From Oscillospiraceae bacterium (GTDB lineage: Bacteria > Bacillota > Clostridia > Oscillospirales > Ruminococcaceae), in contig JAFRTG010000046.1 in NCBI GenBank assembly GCA_017427265.1, positions 115,533 through 179,532 of the forward strand: a stretch of 64,000 bases of DNA, in the 5' to 3' direction. Position 1 is the stretch's first letter; each line of letters opens with the position of its first letter. The notes below the pieces were generated by a model. The model worked only from the letters and a program-made list of their open reading frames with translations. It had not been told where the DNA came from and searched no databases. Position numbers and translations under genes: made by a program. Below, in pieces: positions 48,018 to 57,292 of this stretch.

Positions 48018-48896
48018 TCAGTAAAGGTAAGTGATGAAGCCGAGGTTTGTCATGTAGCCGTTGTTCATCTGGAAGTATGCGTAATCATCAACAGTGAAAT
48101 TGTAATCACGGTTCAGGTCAGCAGCTGCACGGATGAAGTTATAATTCTTATTATTGAGGTCATACTGACCGTAGCGGAGCTGGCTGAACGCACTTGCATC
48201 AGAGCCGTCAACGACTGTGTCGCCGTTGACGTCGCCGGCCATCAGCGGACGGTCAACATGGTCGATGGAGTAAGCAGTGGTTGCGCCGTTGCTCTTGCGG
48301 ACAATGAAGGAACCGTTGTGCGTGAAGCACTTGTTATTCCAGTTGATTCGGCAGGTATCCACAGCATCGGTGCAGTCTGCGAAGGAGTAGTCGCCGGTGG
48401 CATTGGCATCCAGAACGAAAACGGTGTGCAGCGCATTGCTGTTGCCGTTCCAGCCTCTCACGGTGACCTGATCGCCGCTGTGCAGCTTGAAGTTCTTGTT
48501 GGAACCGATGCGGACATAGTAGTTGGTCTCAAAATAGTCGTATGCGAGCTTTCTTGCGAAGGCTGCAGAGCCGGTCAGTGTGCTCGGTGTTTGATTTGCC
48601 GGAAGAATCGTGTGGCCTCTGCCGACGACCGTGCCGCCTGTCATCTGGGTGGTGACGTCTCTCGGAGAGCTGGAGCATGTATCAACATTGCCGGTGTTCC
48701 AGTACTTGTTGGTCGGGAACTTCATGCACTCGTGACGGACGAAGTCAATCATACGATAGGACTGGCCGAGTGCAGCGTACTGCGTAAAAGGTGTGAGTGT
48801 GGTTGCAGATGCTGTCATTGCAAAGCCCTGTGCGGCAGTGACGCCGAGCAGAGCGGCTGCCAGGATAGATGCTGCTTTTTTGCTTGTTCTCTTCAT
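48018..48896 (-). CDS. Secreted dockerin protein, paralogue 4 with a lost active site
   Basis: This 292-residue protein aligns along its length with paralogues 1-3: FVRHECMKFPTNKYWN entry, KLAYDYF, LHTVFVLD with His157, and CRINW. At the position of the catalytic Cys it has Ser110 (LTGSAAFARKLA against YQCAGFAKKLA). At the Asn it has Thr176 (ADCTD against ADCNW). The dockerin pair is present at about 222-285 (GDVNGDTVVD and DLNRDYNFT), the second loop being weaker. It is probably a non-catalytic binding paralogue. ATG 48896 is preferred to a TTG at 48908. Confidence 0.78.
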   Translation of the reverse strand: MKRTSKKAASILAAALLGVTAAQGFAMTASATTLTPFTQYAALGQSYRMIDFVRHECMKFPTNKYWNTGNVDTCSSSPRDVTTQMTGGTVVGRGHTILPANQTPSTLTGSAAFARKLAYDYFETNYYVRIGSNKNFKLHSGDQVTVRGWNGNSNALHTVFVLDANATGDYSFADCTDAVDTCRINWNNKCFTHNGSFIVRKSNGATTAYSIDHVDRPLMAGDVNGDTVVDGSDASAFSQLRYGQYDLNNKNYNFIRAAADLNRDYNFTVDDYAYFQMNNGYMTNLGFITYLY

Positions 48897-48937
48897 TGGA
48901 AATTTCAACCTCGCTTAACATATAGTAGTTTGGGATT

Positions 48938-48990
48938 ATGCACATCGGTGTGCATGTTTCTATTATACAATATGTTGATTCACTTGTCAA
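48938..48990 (-). promoter_or_regulatory. Promoter of paralogue 4 with downstream palindrome
   Basis: On the minus strand TTGACA (48990-48985), 17-bp spacer, TATAAT (48967-48962). Just downstream, ATGCACA-TCGG-TGTGCAT (48938-48955) is a palindrome near +10, either an operator or a 5' stabilising hairpin. Confidence 0.82.
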
Positions 48991-49066
48991 TATAATTAAG
49001 AGTAATTTAATATGTAATGTAATGAATTAAAATAAGACAATATTGCGAAATTTTCAAAAGAATGAA

Positions 49067-49100
49067 AATACGCCAGTTCCGATGCTGAAACTGGCGTATA
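49067..49100 (-). terminator. Terminator of the zinc-ribbon pair
   Basis: ATACGCCAGTT pairs with AACTGGCGTAT around 10 nt; on the minus strand it ends in ATTTTC. The rest of 48991-49164 shows nothing else. Confidence 0.75.
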
Positions 49101-49164
49101 TTGTTTGCGATTCTTGCGGATCGTGTAGTATTATGATTATCTAAGGATCTGCATAGCCGCCGGA

Positions 49165-49521
49165 TCAGAGACCGCGTGCTCTGCTAACATATCCGATGAG
49201 AGCCGGAACGAGGATTGCAGCGAGCAGAGCGAACAGAACAAGACCGATAATCTGCAGGATCAGCGTCAGTTTTGCGTAGTTCTTTGCAGTTTCGTCCTGC
49301 GTCTTGCACATCATAATAATCGGTCCGATGATCGGCAGAAAACCGCAGAGCACGTTCCATCCGAACCAGCCGACCGGAGAAGTGATCGTGCGCGAGGGGA
49401 GCATCGGCGCATAGCTCTGCGTCATTGCCGGTGCAGCGCCTCTCACAACTTCACCGCCGCAGTTCGGGCATTTGGTATAGTAATCCGGCATTTCATTGCC
49501 GCACTGATTGCATCTTGCCAT
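49165..49521 (-). CDS. Zinc-ribbon membrane protein
   Basis: This 118-residue protein has an N-terminal zinc ribbon (CNQCG...CPNCG), a short linker and two transmembrane helices (about 50-70 and 86-112). It is a close paralogue of the gene immediately upstream (shared SVGAWFGW/PVGWFGWN, LLP/FLPIIG and AKNFAKM/AKNYAKL segments). Function unknown. The two form an operon with 18 bp between them. Confidence 0.8.
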   Translation of the reverse strand: MARCNQCGNEMPDYYTKCPNCGGEVVRGAAPAMTQSYAPMLPSRTITSPVGWFGWNVLCGFLPIIGPIIMMCKTQDETAKNYAKLTLILQIIGLVLFALLAAILVPALIGYVSRARGL

Positions 49522-49539
49522 AATATTTTTCCTCCTGTC

Positions 49540-49935
49540 TCAGATAAATGCTGACATCCCGTACAGAGATTCCATCAGTCCGCTCATGAAGCCGCATGCA
49601 AATGCAATGATATATATTACGATTGTGATGCACTGCAGCACCAGTGCCATTTTTGCAAAGTTTTTCGCGGAAGGATCCTTGACGCTGCAAAGCATAATGA
49701 TCGTTCCGATGGCAGGGAGCAGACCGATAATCAGAGACCAGCCGAACCATGCGCCCACGGATGTAACAGGCTCCTGCTGATAGGCAGGCGGAATATAACC
49801 GCCTGTTGTTGCAGGCTGCTGGAAGGGCTGCTGAACCGGCTGCTGCGACGATGCACCTGAGATGGCGCCGCCGCAATTCGGACACTGCGTATAATAATCC
49901 GGGCTTTGCGTTCCGCAATGCGGGCAAGTAATCAT
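49540..49935 (-). CDS. Zinc-ribbon membrane protein, paralogue of the next gene
   Basis: This 131-residue protein has a CPHCG...CPNCG zinc ribbon, a Gln/Pro-rich linker and two transmembrane helices. ATG 49935 follows a perfect AAGGAGG; the longer frame begins in non-coding sequence. It belongs to the same widespread but uncharacterised type of small zinc-ribbon membrane proteins as the neighbour. Confidence 0.82.
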   Translation of the reverse strand: MITCPHCGTQSPDYYTQCPNCGGAISGASSQQPVQQPFQQPATTGGYIPPAYQQEPVTSVGAWFGWSLIIGLLPAIGTIIMLCSVKDPSAKNFAKMALVLQCITIVIYIIAFACGFMSGLMESLYGMSAFI

Positions 49936-50056
49936 AGTGAAAACCTCCTTAAAAGTGTGCCTTAATAAAAAGTATCCCTTACGATGCTGTGACGATTTCT
50001 GCAGCAAACTGCACATTACGGAACACCCCATCCCGCTGCCGCTGAAATCTTTTCAT

Positions 50057-50085
50057 ATTATATCACATTTTGACAAAAAAATCAA
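50057..50085 (-). promoter_or_regulatory. Promoter of the zinc-ribbon pair
   Basis: On the minus strand TTGATT (50085-50080), 17-bp spacer, extended -10 TGATATAAT (TATAAT 50062-50057). Upstream at 50101-50120 lies a pure A/T palindrome CGTTTTTTT-AC-AAAAAAACG of unknown meaning. Confidence 0.75.
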
Positions 50086-50206
50086 GTTTTTCAGACTGCA
50101 CGTTTTTTTACAAAAAAACGATCATCCGCTTGTGCAAACCGTATAGGACGGCTTGCGGACGCTGCGTGAAAATTTCGTGAGAAAACAAAAAAATCGAAAA
50201 AGGGTA

Positions 50207-50235
50207 TGGACATTTCCGGCAAAATCATGTATAAT
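50207..50235 (+). promoter_or_regulatory. Promoter of the SurA/PrsA-like lipoprotein gene
   Basis: TGGACA (50207-50212), 17-bp spacer, TATAAT (50230-50235). Confidence 0.82.
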
Positions 50236-50293
50236 AGCAATGTATCGGTTTTTTCAGACCTGATTGATTATTATAAGGAGGCTTTTTTTACCT

Positions 50294-51949
50294 ATGAATC
50301 TGTTCAGAAAAGCTGCAGCGGCAGCGCTGGCAGTCTGTACGGCTGTGACCTGCGCATCCTGCGGCGAGAACACCGCCAATGCCATGACCGTCGGTGACTA
50401 CGATGTGCGTGCAGGCATTTACCTTTATTATGCAACCAGCGCGTTCGGTGAGGCCATTCAGGTGCTCCGTGACGGCGGCGAAAAGTTTGAGGACGCAACC
50501 ACTTCTGATGACTACAAAAAGATCATGAAGGACAAGAACATCGACGGACTTCCGGCCGATGAGTGGATCCAGAACAAGGCGGAGGAGCACTGCGCGACCT
50601 TCGTTGCGATCGAGAAGGAATTTGAGTCGCTCGGCCTGACGCTTTCCGGCGAGCAGCGTGCAGCTGCTGATGCCAATGTCGCATCGTCTGCAGGCTTCTA
50701 CGGCGAATTCTTCGAGAAAACCGGCATCGGCGAGCAGTCTCTGAAGGACATCATCCTGAACTCCTACAAGCAGGACGAGGTCTGGAAGGCCTACTACGGC
50801 GAGGGCGGCAAAGAGGGCATCGAGGAAAAGACGCTCTATGACCACTATAAGGACAATCACCTGCGTATCAAGTATATCGAAATGCCGCTCAAGGACGGCG
50901 AGGGCAATCTGCTCAAGGCCGACGGCAAGGAAGAGATCGAAAAGATGGCGCAGGATTATCTGAAGCGCCTCAACAAAAAGAAGGGCGACGAAGCTGCTCT
51001 GATGGAGGAGTTCGATTACCTGATCGAGGAGCACGCAAACTATGTGACCTCGCTCTCTGAGGCAGCAATCACCACGACCGACGAAAGCGGCAATACCGTC
51101 ACGACGGTCACGACGCTGAAATCAACCAGCGCCGAGAGCACCAAGGGAACCACCAAGGCGCCGGAGGATGAGAAGGAGCCTGAGGACGAGAAGGAAACCG
51201 AGGACGCCAAGCCTGCTGACGAGGAAAAAGCAGCGGACGAGGACAAGGCTGAGGAAGCAGACGAGAAGAAGACTGAGGATGAAGCTGCAGATGATGCAGA
51301 AACAACGACAACTGCAGATGGTGAAGCAACTGTAACCACCGCTCCGGCAGAGGATGCAGACACAACGACAACGGAAGCCGTTACCACAACGGCTGCTGAG
51401 GAACCCGCCGAGGACGGCACCGATACAACTGCAGCAGTCACAACGGCGACCACCGCAACGACTGAGGGTACTGAGGAAACCACCACAACGACGGTTTCCG
51501 GTCTCGGTTATGATACCGGAAATGAGCGCATTCTTGCAGTGAGCACTTCCGCTTCTGAGAAGGAAGACGAGGAAAAGGAAGAGACCACCACGGAACCGAC
51601 TTATACGCCCTGCGAAAAGGTTTATAACTGGGCAGCCGATCCGGATACCGATTACCTCAAGCCGGAGCTCATCAAGGACGACGAGTGCTACTACGTTGTC
51701 ATCAAGATGGACATTGAAGACCGCATGACAAGCGGTGATCTGTGGAATTCCAGCGCAATCGAAAGCGTGCGTCAGGAAATGTTCTATGACAAGTTCCTGG
51801 ACAAGCTCAAGGAGCTGTCTGAGAATATGCAGGTCAAGCGGAACGAGCGTGCATTCAAGCGCTACAAGGTTCTGGATATTGACTATATGGGTTATCAGAA
51901 TGCACTGATGCAGGCGTACTCAAGCATGTACGGCGGATTCAGCGGCTGA
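50294..51949 (+). CDS. SurA/PrsA-like lipoprotein with long Thr/Glu-rich insertion
   Basis: This 551-residue lipoprotein has a signal peptide and lipobox (TCASC, Cys23). Residues about 28-240 look like the helical chaperone part of SurA/PrsA foldases. A low-complexity stretch of about 170 residues rich in Glu, Asp, Thr and Ala (about 255-440) follows, and then a C-terminal segment (VYNWAADPDTDYLKPELIKDDECYY...) that resumes the ordered part. No complete parvulin active site is evident, so isomerase activity is uncertain. It would sit outside the membrane and help fold exported proteins. ATG 50294 follows AAGGAGG. It has its own promoter and terminator. Confidence 0.7.
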   Translation: MNLFRKAAAAALAVCTAVTCASCGENTANAMTVGDYDVRAGIYLYYATSAFGEAIQVLRDGGEKFEDATTSDDYKKIMKDKNIDGLPADEWIQNKAEEHCATFVAIEKEFESLGLTLSGEQRAAADANVASSAGFYGEFFEKTGIGEQSLKDIILNSYKQDEVWKAYYGEGGKEGIEEKTLYDHYKDNHLRIKYIEMPLKDGEGNLLKADGKEEIEKMAQDYLKRLNKKKGDEAALMEEFDYLIEEHANYVTSLSEAAITTTDESGNTVTTVTTLKSTSAESTKGTTKAPEDEKEPEDEKETEDAKPADEEKAADEDKAEEADEKKTEDEAADDAETTTTADGEATVTTAPAEDADTTTTEAVTTTAAEEPAEDGTDTTAAVTTATTATTEGTEETTTTTVSGLGYDTGNERILAVSTSASEKEDEEKEETTTEPTYTPCEKVYNWAADPDTDYLKPELIKDDECYYVVIKMDIEDRMTSGDLWNSSAIESVRQEMFYDKFLDKLKELSENMQVKRNERAFKRYKVLDIDYMGYQNALMQAYSSMYGGFSG

Positions 51950-51965
51950 TCTGAATGAGCAAACC

Positions 51966-51993
51966 GGGGGCATCTGAAAAGATGCCCCTTTGT
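51966..51993 (+). terminator. Terminator of the lipoprotein gene
   Basis: GGGGCATCT pairs with AGATGCCCC around GAAA, followed by TTTGTTT. Confidence 0.9.
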
Positions 51994-52059
51994 TTATATC
52001 GCAGTCGGATTGATGACGGGAGGATTCCCCGTCAGGAAATACAGAAAGGAAGGAATTTT

Positions 52060-52722
52060 ATGGCACAGAATCAGATTTCCCAAGAAATGCAGGAGCAGCT
52101 CGACCGCACTGTCCGCGCACTGCAGTCCAACCGCATGGATGCGTGCTGGGTGGAAAGCAGAGAGGCTGCACTGGAAAAGGTGCGGGCGCTGCTGAAGCCC
52201 GGATGTACCGCGGCGAGCGGCGGCTCGGTGACGCTCGCGGAATGCGGCATTATGGAACTGCTGCGCTCCGGAGATTATCAGTATCTTGACCGGGACACGG
52301 TTCCGCGGGAGGAGCTGCCTGCGCTGTTCCGCAAGTCGTTCTCGGCGGATGTGTATCTGATGAGCAGCAATGCGGTCACGGAGCAGGGCGAGCTTTATAA
52401 TGTGGACGGCAACGGAAACCGCGTTGCTGCGCTGATTTACGGGCCGGAATCGGTGATTGTGGTTGCGGGCGTGAACAAGATCGTGAAGGATATTCCGGAG
52501 GCAATCCGGCGCGTCAAGGAGCTGACGGCTCCGAAGAATGTGCAGCGTCTGAACCAGAAAACGGGCTGTGCTGCGTGCGGAACCTGTGTCGGGCTGAACG
52601 GTGACATGGCTGCGGGATGCAAGGCGGAGCAGCGGATCTGCTGTTCGTATGTGGTCTCCGGATATCAGCGCTTCCCGAACCGCATCAAGGTGATTCTGGT
52701 TGCAGAATCTCTCGGCTACTAA
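52060..52722 (+). CDS. LUD-domain protein
   Basis: This 220-residue protein matches the LUD (formerly DUF162) fold found in LutB/LutC lactate-utilisation proteins and stand-alone relatives: ASGGSVTLAECGIMELL, MSSNAVTEQGELYNVDGNGNRVAALIYGP, VIVVAGVNKIVKDI. The C-terminus has a Cys-rich end (CAACGTC...CCSY) that may bind metal or Fe-S. The stand-alone short form is common in anaerobes and its reaction is not known. ATG 52060 follows AAAGGAAGG. Confidence 0.88.
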   Translation: MAQNQISQEMQEQLDRTVRALQSNRMDACWVESREAALEKVRALLKPGCTAASGGSVTLAECGIMELLRSGDYQYLDRDTVPREELPALFRKSFSADVYLMSSNAVTEQGELYNVDGNGNRVAALIYGPESVIVVAGVNKIVKDIPEAIRRVKELTAPKNVQRLNQKTGCAACGTCVGLNGDMAAGCKAEQRICCSYVVSGYQRFPNRIKVILVAESLGY

Positions 52723-52818
52723 CTGCTGCAAACAAAAGTTTTTGATTCAGCTTTTCCTTCATGTAAGGCAGCAGCCTCCGGTCACGCTCTCCTTTTCCTT
52801 ACGCTCTCCTCTCTATTG

Positions 52819-52960
52819 CGCGCCGTAAGCGTTTGTAGAATCCTTTAGCATGGGGAGATGTGTGTGAACAGAAGCCGCGATCAGCGGCGTGTGCTTGTTA
52901 AATTGGGGGAGCTCTGCTGCCGCAGCCGGAGGAAAATGGAGGCGGGCACTGCCCGCCGGA
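52819..52960. repeat. Interspersed repeat, copy C
   Basis: Aligns with the unit at 2517-2645: shared AAGCGTTTGT, CTTTAGCAT, GAAGCCGCG, CAGCGGCGTG and GGCGGGCACTGCCCGCC blocks in the same order with substitutions between. It lies in the 52723-53068 intergenic region before pgk; no gene is seen there. Confidence 0.75.
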
Positions 52961-53015
52961 TAGAAGGGCAAAGAGCAGGGTACTGCCGCAATTCCGCTTA
53001 TATCCATAATCCACG

Positions 53016-53046
53016 AAATGCCGTCCTGAATCGGGCGGCATTTTTG
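53016..53046 (+). terminator. Terminator upstream of pgk
   Basis: AAATGCCGTCC pairs with GGGCGGCATTT (one G-U), followed by TTTTTGC. It isolates pgk from upstream transcription. Confidence 0.8.
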
Positions 53047-53068
53047 CATTTGTTTGTACCGGATTCTC

Positions 53069-53097
53069 TTGCAAAAATCTGGAAAATAGTGTATAAT
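53069..53097 (+). promoter_or_regulatory. Promoter of the glycolytic cluster
   Basis: TTGCAA (53069-53074), 17-bp spacer, extended -10 TGTATAAT (TATAAT 53092-53097). Confidence 0.8.
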
Positions 53098-53173
53098 AGA
53101 AAAGAATGCGGAAGTCTGTACAGAATCGCCGCATATCTCAAACCCAACTCTTATTTGAAAGGATGTTTTTATC

Positions 53174-54403
53174 ATGGCTGGACTGAATAAGGTTACAGTA
53201 GACGACATTCAGGCAAAGGGCAAGAAAATCCTTGTCCGCTGCGATTTCAACGTACCGCTGAAGGACGGCGAGATCACCAACGACAACCGCATCACCGCGG
53301 CACTGCCGACCATCAAGAAGCTGCTCGCAGAGGGCGGCAAGGTTGTTCTCTGCTCGCACCTGGGCAAGCCGAAGAACGGCCCGGAGGCAAAGTTCTCCCT
53401 CGCACCGGTCGCAAAGCGCCTCGCTGAGCTGCTCCCGGATACCAAGGTCGTTTTTGCTGCAGATGACACTGTCGTCGGCGAGAACGCGAAGGCTGCTGTC
53501 GCTGCAATGAAGGACGGCGAGATCGTTCTGCTGGAGAACACCCGTTTCCGCGGCAACGAGGAGACCAAGGAAGCTGAATATGCTGGCTTCTCCAAGGAAC
53601 TGGCTGACCTCGTTGACGGTCAGGTCTTTGTCATGGATGCATTCGGTTCCTCTCACAGAGCCCATGCCTCGACAGTCGGCGTTGCAAAGTTCGTCAAGGA
53701 GACTGCTGTCGGCTATCTGATGCAGAAGGAAATCCAGTACCTCGGCAATGCAGTTGAGGATCCGCAGCGTCCGTTCGTTGCAATCCTCGGCGGCGCAAAG
53801 GTTGCTGACAAGCTCAATGTTATCTCCAACCTGCTCGAAAAGTGCGATACGCTCATTATCGGCGGCGGTATGGCTTATACCTTCCTGAAGGCACAGGGCG
53901 GCGAGATCGGCAAGTCCCTCGTCGATGACGAGAAGCTCGACTACTGCAAGGAGATGCTCGCAAAGGCTGAAAAGCTCGGCAAGAAGCTCCTGCTGCCGGT
54001 TGACACTGCAATCGCTGCTGCATTCCCGGATCCGATCGACGCTCCGATTGATGTCGAGTTCGTCGAGGCCGGCAAGATTCCGGCTGATAAGATGGGTCTG
54101 GATATCGGCCCGAAGACCGCTGCACTGTTTGCAGAGGCTGCAAAGTCTGCAAAGACGGTTGTCTGGAACGGCCCGATGGGCGTGTTCGAGAACCCGACCC
54201 TGAAGAAGGGTACTGTTGCTGTCTGCGAGGCTCTGGCAGCTGCGGATGCAACCACCATCATCGGCGGCGGCGACTCCGCTACGGCTGCAATCCAGCTCGG
54301 CTTTGCAGATAAGATGAGCCACATCTCCACGGGCGGCGGCGCTTCCCTCGAGTATCTCGAAGGCAAGGTTCTGCCGGGCGTTGCGGCTATCGCTGAAAAA
54401 TAA
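53174..54403 (+). CDS. pgk: Phosphoglycerate kinase
   Basis: This 409-residue enzyme has [45 protein letters not shown], the hinge [20 protein letters not shown] and the C-terminal GGGDSATAA and [14 protein letters not shown] motifs. It makes ATP and 3-phosphoglycerate from 1,3-bisphosphoglycerate. Codon bias is strong. It is the first gene of a cluster with tpiA and gpmI, giving three consecutive steps of lower glycolysis; no gap gene is seen here. Confidence 0.98.
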   Translation: MAGLNKVTVDDIQAKGKKILVRCDFNVPLKDGEITNDNRITAALPTIKKLLAEGGKVVLCSHLGKPKNGPEAKFSLAPVAKRLAELLPDTKVVFAADDTVVGENAKAAVAAMKDGEIVLLENTRFRGNEETKEAEYAGFSKELADLVDGQVFVMDAFGSSHRAHASTVGVAKFVKETAVGYLMQKEIQYLGNAVEDPQRPFVAILGGAKVADKLNVISNLLEKCDTLIIGGGMAYTFLKAQGGEIGKSLVDDEKLDYCKEMLAKAEKLGKKLLLPVDTAIAAAFPDPIDAPIDVEFVEAGKIPADKMGLDIGPKTAALFAEAAKSAKTVVWNGPMGVFENPTLKKGTVAVCEALAAADATTIIGGGDSATAAIQLGFADKMSHISTGGGASLEYLEGKVLPGVAAIAEK

Positions 54404-54483
54404 TCTGATGATAAACGGTTTTGGGCGGATTTCTATATCCGCCTGAAACTGTATTCGCAGGTGTGCAGATGGAGGTGCATCGC

Positions 54484-55332
54484 ATGAAATATATCATTGC
54501 CTCTGCAAAAGGACTGTGGAAAGGTCTGGTCTGCGTGATCGGAGGCTCTGTCGCGCTCGGCGCATTGTTCGGGCTCTACGCAAGATCCAAGGGCGATACG
54601 TTTCAGAAGCCGTTTCTGATGTTTCTCTGTGCGGGCATTTTCATCAGCATTGCACTGATTCTGCTGATTGCATCCGTGCTCAGGAAGGAAGAGCCGCTTC
54701 AGAAGATCCTTGCAGAAAAAGGCTACGGCGACGAATATCTGCAGGAATTTGACCGTATTTATCCGCCGACGAATGTGACAAACAAGCTCCGAAAGGCGGA
54801 TGTCCTGAATACGATGCGGCGCTTTGCGGAATCGGAGCAGCTGCTTGCAACAATCCAGACATTCGGTCTGAGTGATGACCGGAAGATGGAGTACCATAAC
54901 ACCCGGCTGGATCTGTTCCTCTCCACGCACCGTTTTGCGGAGGCACAGCAGGAGCTTGCAGCATGCCGGCAGTTCATGGATATCTACGTGCAGGGAAAAG
55001 GCAATGCGGCCCGCGGCATGGTGTTTGACCTGAATGCTGCGGTCACGCTGGCAACTGCAAACGATTTTGAAGGCTCCGAGCATTATATGAAAGAGGCGGA
55101 GCGCTCTTTGAGCAGTCTGAAGGATCAGATTTCGCCTGTCATGTTCATGATCGCACGCACCATGCAGCTTTATGCACTCGGCTTTGAAAAGCAGGCAGAG
55201 GAGCAGGCTGAAAAGACGCGGCAGGAAATCATGAACAGCACCAAGCTGGAAAAGGCATGGCAGAAGGAGCATTTCCTCGCGCAGCTTTCCCGTGCAGCGG
55301 AATTTGCACCCAAGAACGATTCAAAGGAGTGA
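54484..55332 (+). CDS. Membrane protein with helical (TPR-like) C-terminal part
   Basis: This 282-residue protein has two transmembrane helices near the N-terminus (about 10-30 and 43-65), then an all-helical segment with repeated motifs typical of tetratricopeptide-like solenoids (LLATIQTFGLSDDRKMEYHNTRLDLFLS, AEQEL...). No enzyme motif. ATG 54484 follows GGAGG. The next gene has the same plan and follows after 5 bp, so they form a paralogous pair in the glycolytic cluster. Confidence 0.7.
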   Translation: MKYIIASAKGLWKGLVCVIGGSVALGALFGLYARSKGDTFQKPFLMFLCAGIFISIALILLIASVLRKEEPLQKILAEKGYGDEYLQEFDRIYPPTNVTNKLRKADVLNTMRRFAESEQLLATIQTFGLSDDRKMEYHNTRLDLFLSTHRFAEAQQELAACRQFMDIYVQGKGNAARGMVFDLNAAVTLATANDFEGSEHYMKEAERSLSSLKDQISPVMFMIARTMQLYALGFEKQAEEQAEKTRQEIMNSTKLEKAWQKEHFLAQLSRAAEFAPKNDSKE

Positions 55333-55337
55333 ATGCT

Positions 55338-56333
55338 ATGCGGATCCGGCTGATTCCGCCCGATACGCCGAAGCCGATTGTGATTACGGCGATCGTGCTG
55401 TTTTTCATGTTTCTGGCGACAGGACTTGCCGCGACGGTGCATCTGGCGATCGAGTATCCGCATGATTCACCGGTCTTGCCGCTTCTCTTTTTTATCGCGC
55501 TGGCAGTCGCTGCGTTTTATTGTGTTGTATACATCTGGCAACTGATGAAGAAGAGCGCGTTCCGTGCTTCTGTGATGCACGGCCAGAAGGTTTATCAGGA
55601 GCAGGGCTTCTGCCGGAATCTGGCAGATATGTATGCGACGATGCCGTATCCGCAGGAACAGGAATCGCTGATTCACTGCTTTCTGCTCTCGATGGCGGAG
55701 GAATTCGAGGAATCGGAGCGGGCACTGAATATGCTCGATCAGACGCATCTGCTGATGCGGCCGTTTGCGATGGCGGCCACGATCCGGCTGCGGAGTTATT
55801 TTCTGACCGGTCATCTGGATAAAGCAGAACGTCTGCTGAAGAATTCCGCTGAGAAGATTGAGGCGGCTTATGAGATGAAGCCGGATTTTCTCGAAAAGTA
55901 TTATCCGTTTCTGGATGATGCAATGGAATACTATATCATTGCGGCGGACCGCGCGCTGCAGCGGGACGAGCATGAAGCGGCTGAAAGCTATCGCAAAAAG
56001 GCGCTGTTCCGGATTTCCCTGCGTGATCCGGCGGACACGGCGCTGATGCCGCAGATCCTCGATATACGCCGGATGTTTGCGCTCGGTCAGCTTGAAGAAG
56101 CACATGAGGCGGAAAATGCGCTCCGCGGAGCGATTATGCAGTATCCGGGCATTACGCAGCCGCACCGCGACGATCTGCTGCGGATGCTCGCGCAGAGCAG
56201 GCTGGCCGCGCGGCAATTTGTCACGCGGAATGATGCTTCTGTTCAGGGACGCATTCTGCCGGATGCCATTGAGGCGCATTATTACGGCGAGACGCCGGAC
56301 ACTGCTGACACGAGCAGCCTGACCGCGATGTGA
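55338..56333 (+). CDS. Membrane protein with helical C-terminal part, paralogue of the preceding gene
   Basis: This 331-residue protein has two N-terminal transmembrane helices (about 15-35 and 42-65) and a long helical domain with repeat-like segments (ALNMLDQTHLLMRPFAMAATIRL, KAERLLKNSAEKIEAAYEM). The arrangement matches the preceding protein. Start ATG 55338 overlaps nothing and has AAAGGAG within the end of the previous gene, implying coupling. Function unknown. Confidence 0.7.
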   Translation: MRIRLIPPDTPKPIVITAIVLFFMFLATGLAATVHLAIEYPHDSPVLPLLFFIALAVAAFYCVVYIWQLMKKSAFRASVMHGQKVYQEQGFCRNLADMYATMPYPQEQESLIHCFLLSMAEEFEESERALNMLDQTHLLMRPFAMAATIRLRSYFLTGHLDKAERLLKNSAEKIEAAYEMKPDFLEKYYPFLDDAMEYYIIAADRALQRDEHEAAESYRKKALFRISLRDPADTALMPQILDIRRMFALGQLEEAHEAENALRGAIMQYPGITQPHRDDLLRMLAQSRLAARQFVTRNDASVQGRILPDAIEAHYYGETPDTADTSSLTAM

Positions 56334-56416
56334 TCGGGCCGCATCGGCAGCAATCAAAAAAATGACGGATCATTCCGCAGATTTGCGGGCAATCCAATAC
56401 AAAGGAGTTTACTGTT

Positions 56417-57193
56417 ATGAACAAGAATCTGAGAAAGGCGATTATCGCCGGCAACTGGAAAATGAACAAGACCCGTCCGGAGGCAAAGGCACTTCTGGAG
56501 GAGATCAAGCCGCTCGTTGCAAATGCAGAGGGCAAGATCGAAGTCATCGCATGCGTGCCGTTCACCAATCTGGAGACCGCTGTCAACACGACCGCAGGCT
56601 CCAATGTTAAGGTCGGCGCAGAGAATGTCCACTTTGAGAAGTCCGGCGCATTCACCGGCGAAATCTCCGCTGACATGCTGACCGAGCTGGGCGTTGAGTA
56701 TGTCGTCATCGGTCACTCCGAGCGCCGTCAGTACTTCGGCGAGACCGACGAGACCGTCAACAAGCGCACGAAGGCAGCGCTTGCAGCAGGCCTCAAGCCG
56801 ATCGTCTGCGTGGGCGAGCTCAAGTGGGAGCGCGAGTGCGGCATCACCGAGGAAGTTGTCGGCAAGCAGATTAAGCTGGATCTGTGGGATGTCACCGCTG
56901 AGGAGCTGAAGAATGTCGTCATCGCTTATGAGCCGGTCTGGGCAATCGGCACGGGTCTGACCGCAACACCGGATCAGGCTGAGGAGGTCTGCGCATTCAT
57001 CCGCGCAACGCTCGCAAAGCTGTACGATCAGGCTGCTGCGGATGCAGTGACCATTCAGTACGGCGGTTCCATGAACGCAAAGAACGCAGCTGAGCTGCTC
57101 GCAAAGCCGAACATCGACGGCGGTCTGATCGGCGGCGCTTCCCTGAAGGCTGCTGATTTCAACGTCATCGTGCAGGCAGCTGTTGAGGGCTGA
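56417..57193 (+). CDS. tpiA: Triose-phosphate isomerase
   Basis: This 258-residue enzyme of standard length has IAGNWKMNK with Lys15, VVIGHSERRQYFGETD with catalytic His100, and AYEPVWAIGTG with catalytic Glu172, then IQYGGSMN and IDGGLIGGASLK. It interconverts glyceraldehyde 3-phosphate and dihydroxyacetone phosphate. It follows the membrane pair in the glycolytic cluster with an AAAGGAG site. Confidence 0.98.
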   Translation: MNKNLRKAIIAGNWKMNKTRPEAKALLEEIKPLVANAEGKIEVIACVPFTNLETAVNTTAGSNVKVGAENVHFEKSGAFTGEISADMLTELGVEYVVIGHSERRQYFGETDETVNKRTKAALAAGLKPIVCVGELKWERECGITEEVVGKQIKLDLWDVTAEELKNVVIAYEPVWAIGTGLTATPDQAEEVCAFIRATLAKLYDQAAADAVTIQYGGSMNAKNAAELLAKPNIDGGLIGGASLKAADFNVIVQAAVEG

Positions 57194-57292
57194 TTCATCC
57201 GCTGACAACATAAACGCTGACGGCAAAAGCCAGTGCAGCGGGTGCGTAACCTGCGCGCCTGCTGCATTTTCATGATAAAGGATGTGCTGCAT

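Noticed and set aside
47886-48995. A 369-codon plus-strand frame opposite dockerin paralogue 4
   Set aside because: The minus-strand gene has a signal peptide, dockerin and consensus promoter; the plus frame has none of these.
50101-50120. Palindrome of seven T and seven A
   Set aside because: Pure A/T palindromes arise easily in AT-rich spacers. It lies upstream of a promoter with no sign of termination function.
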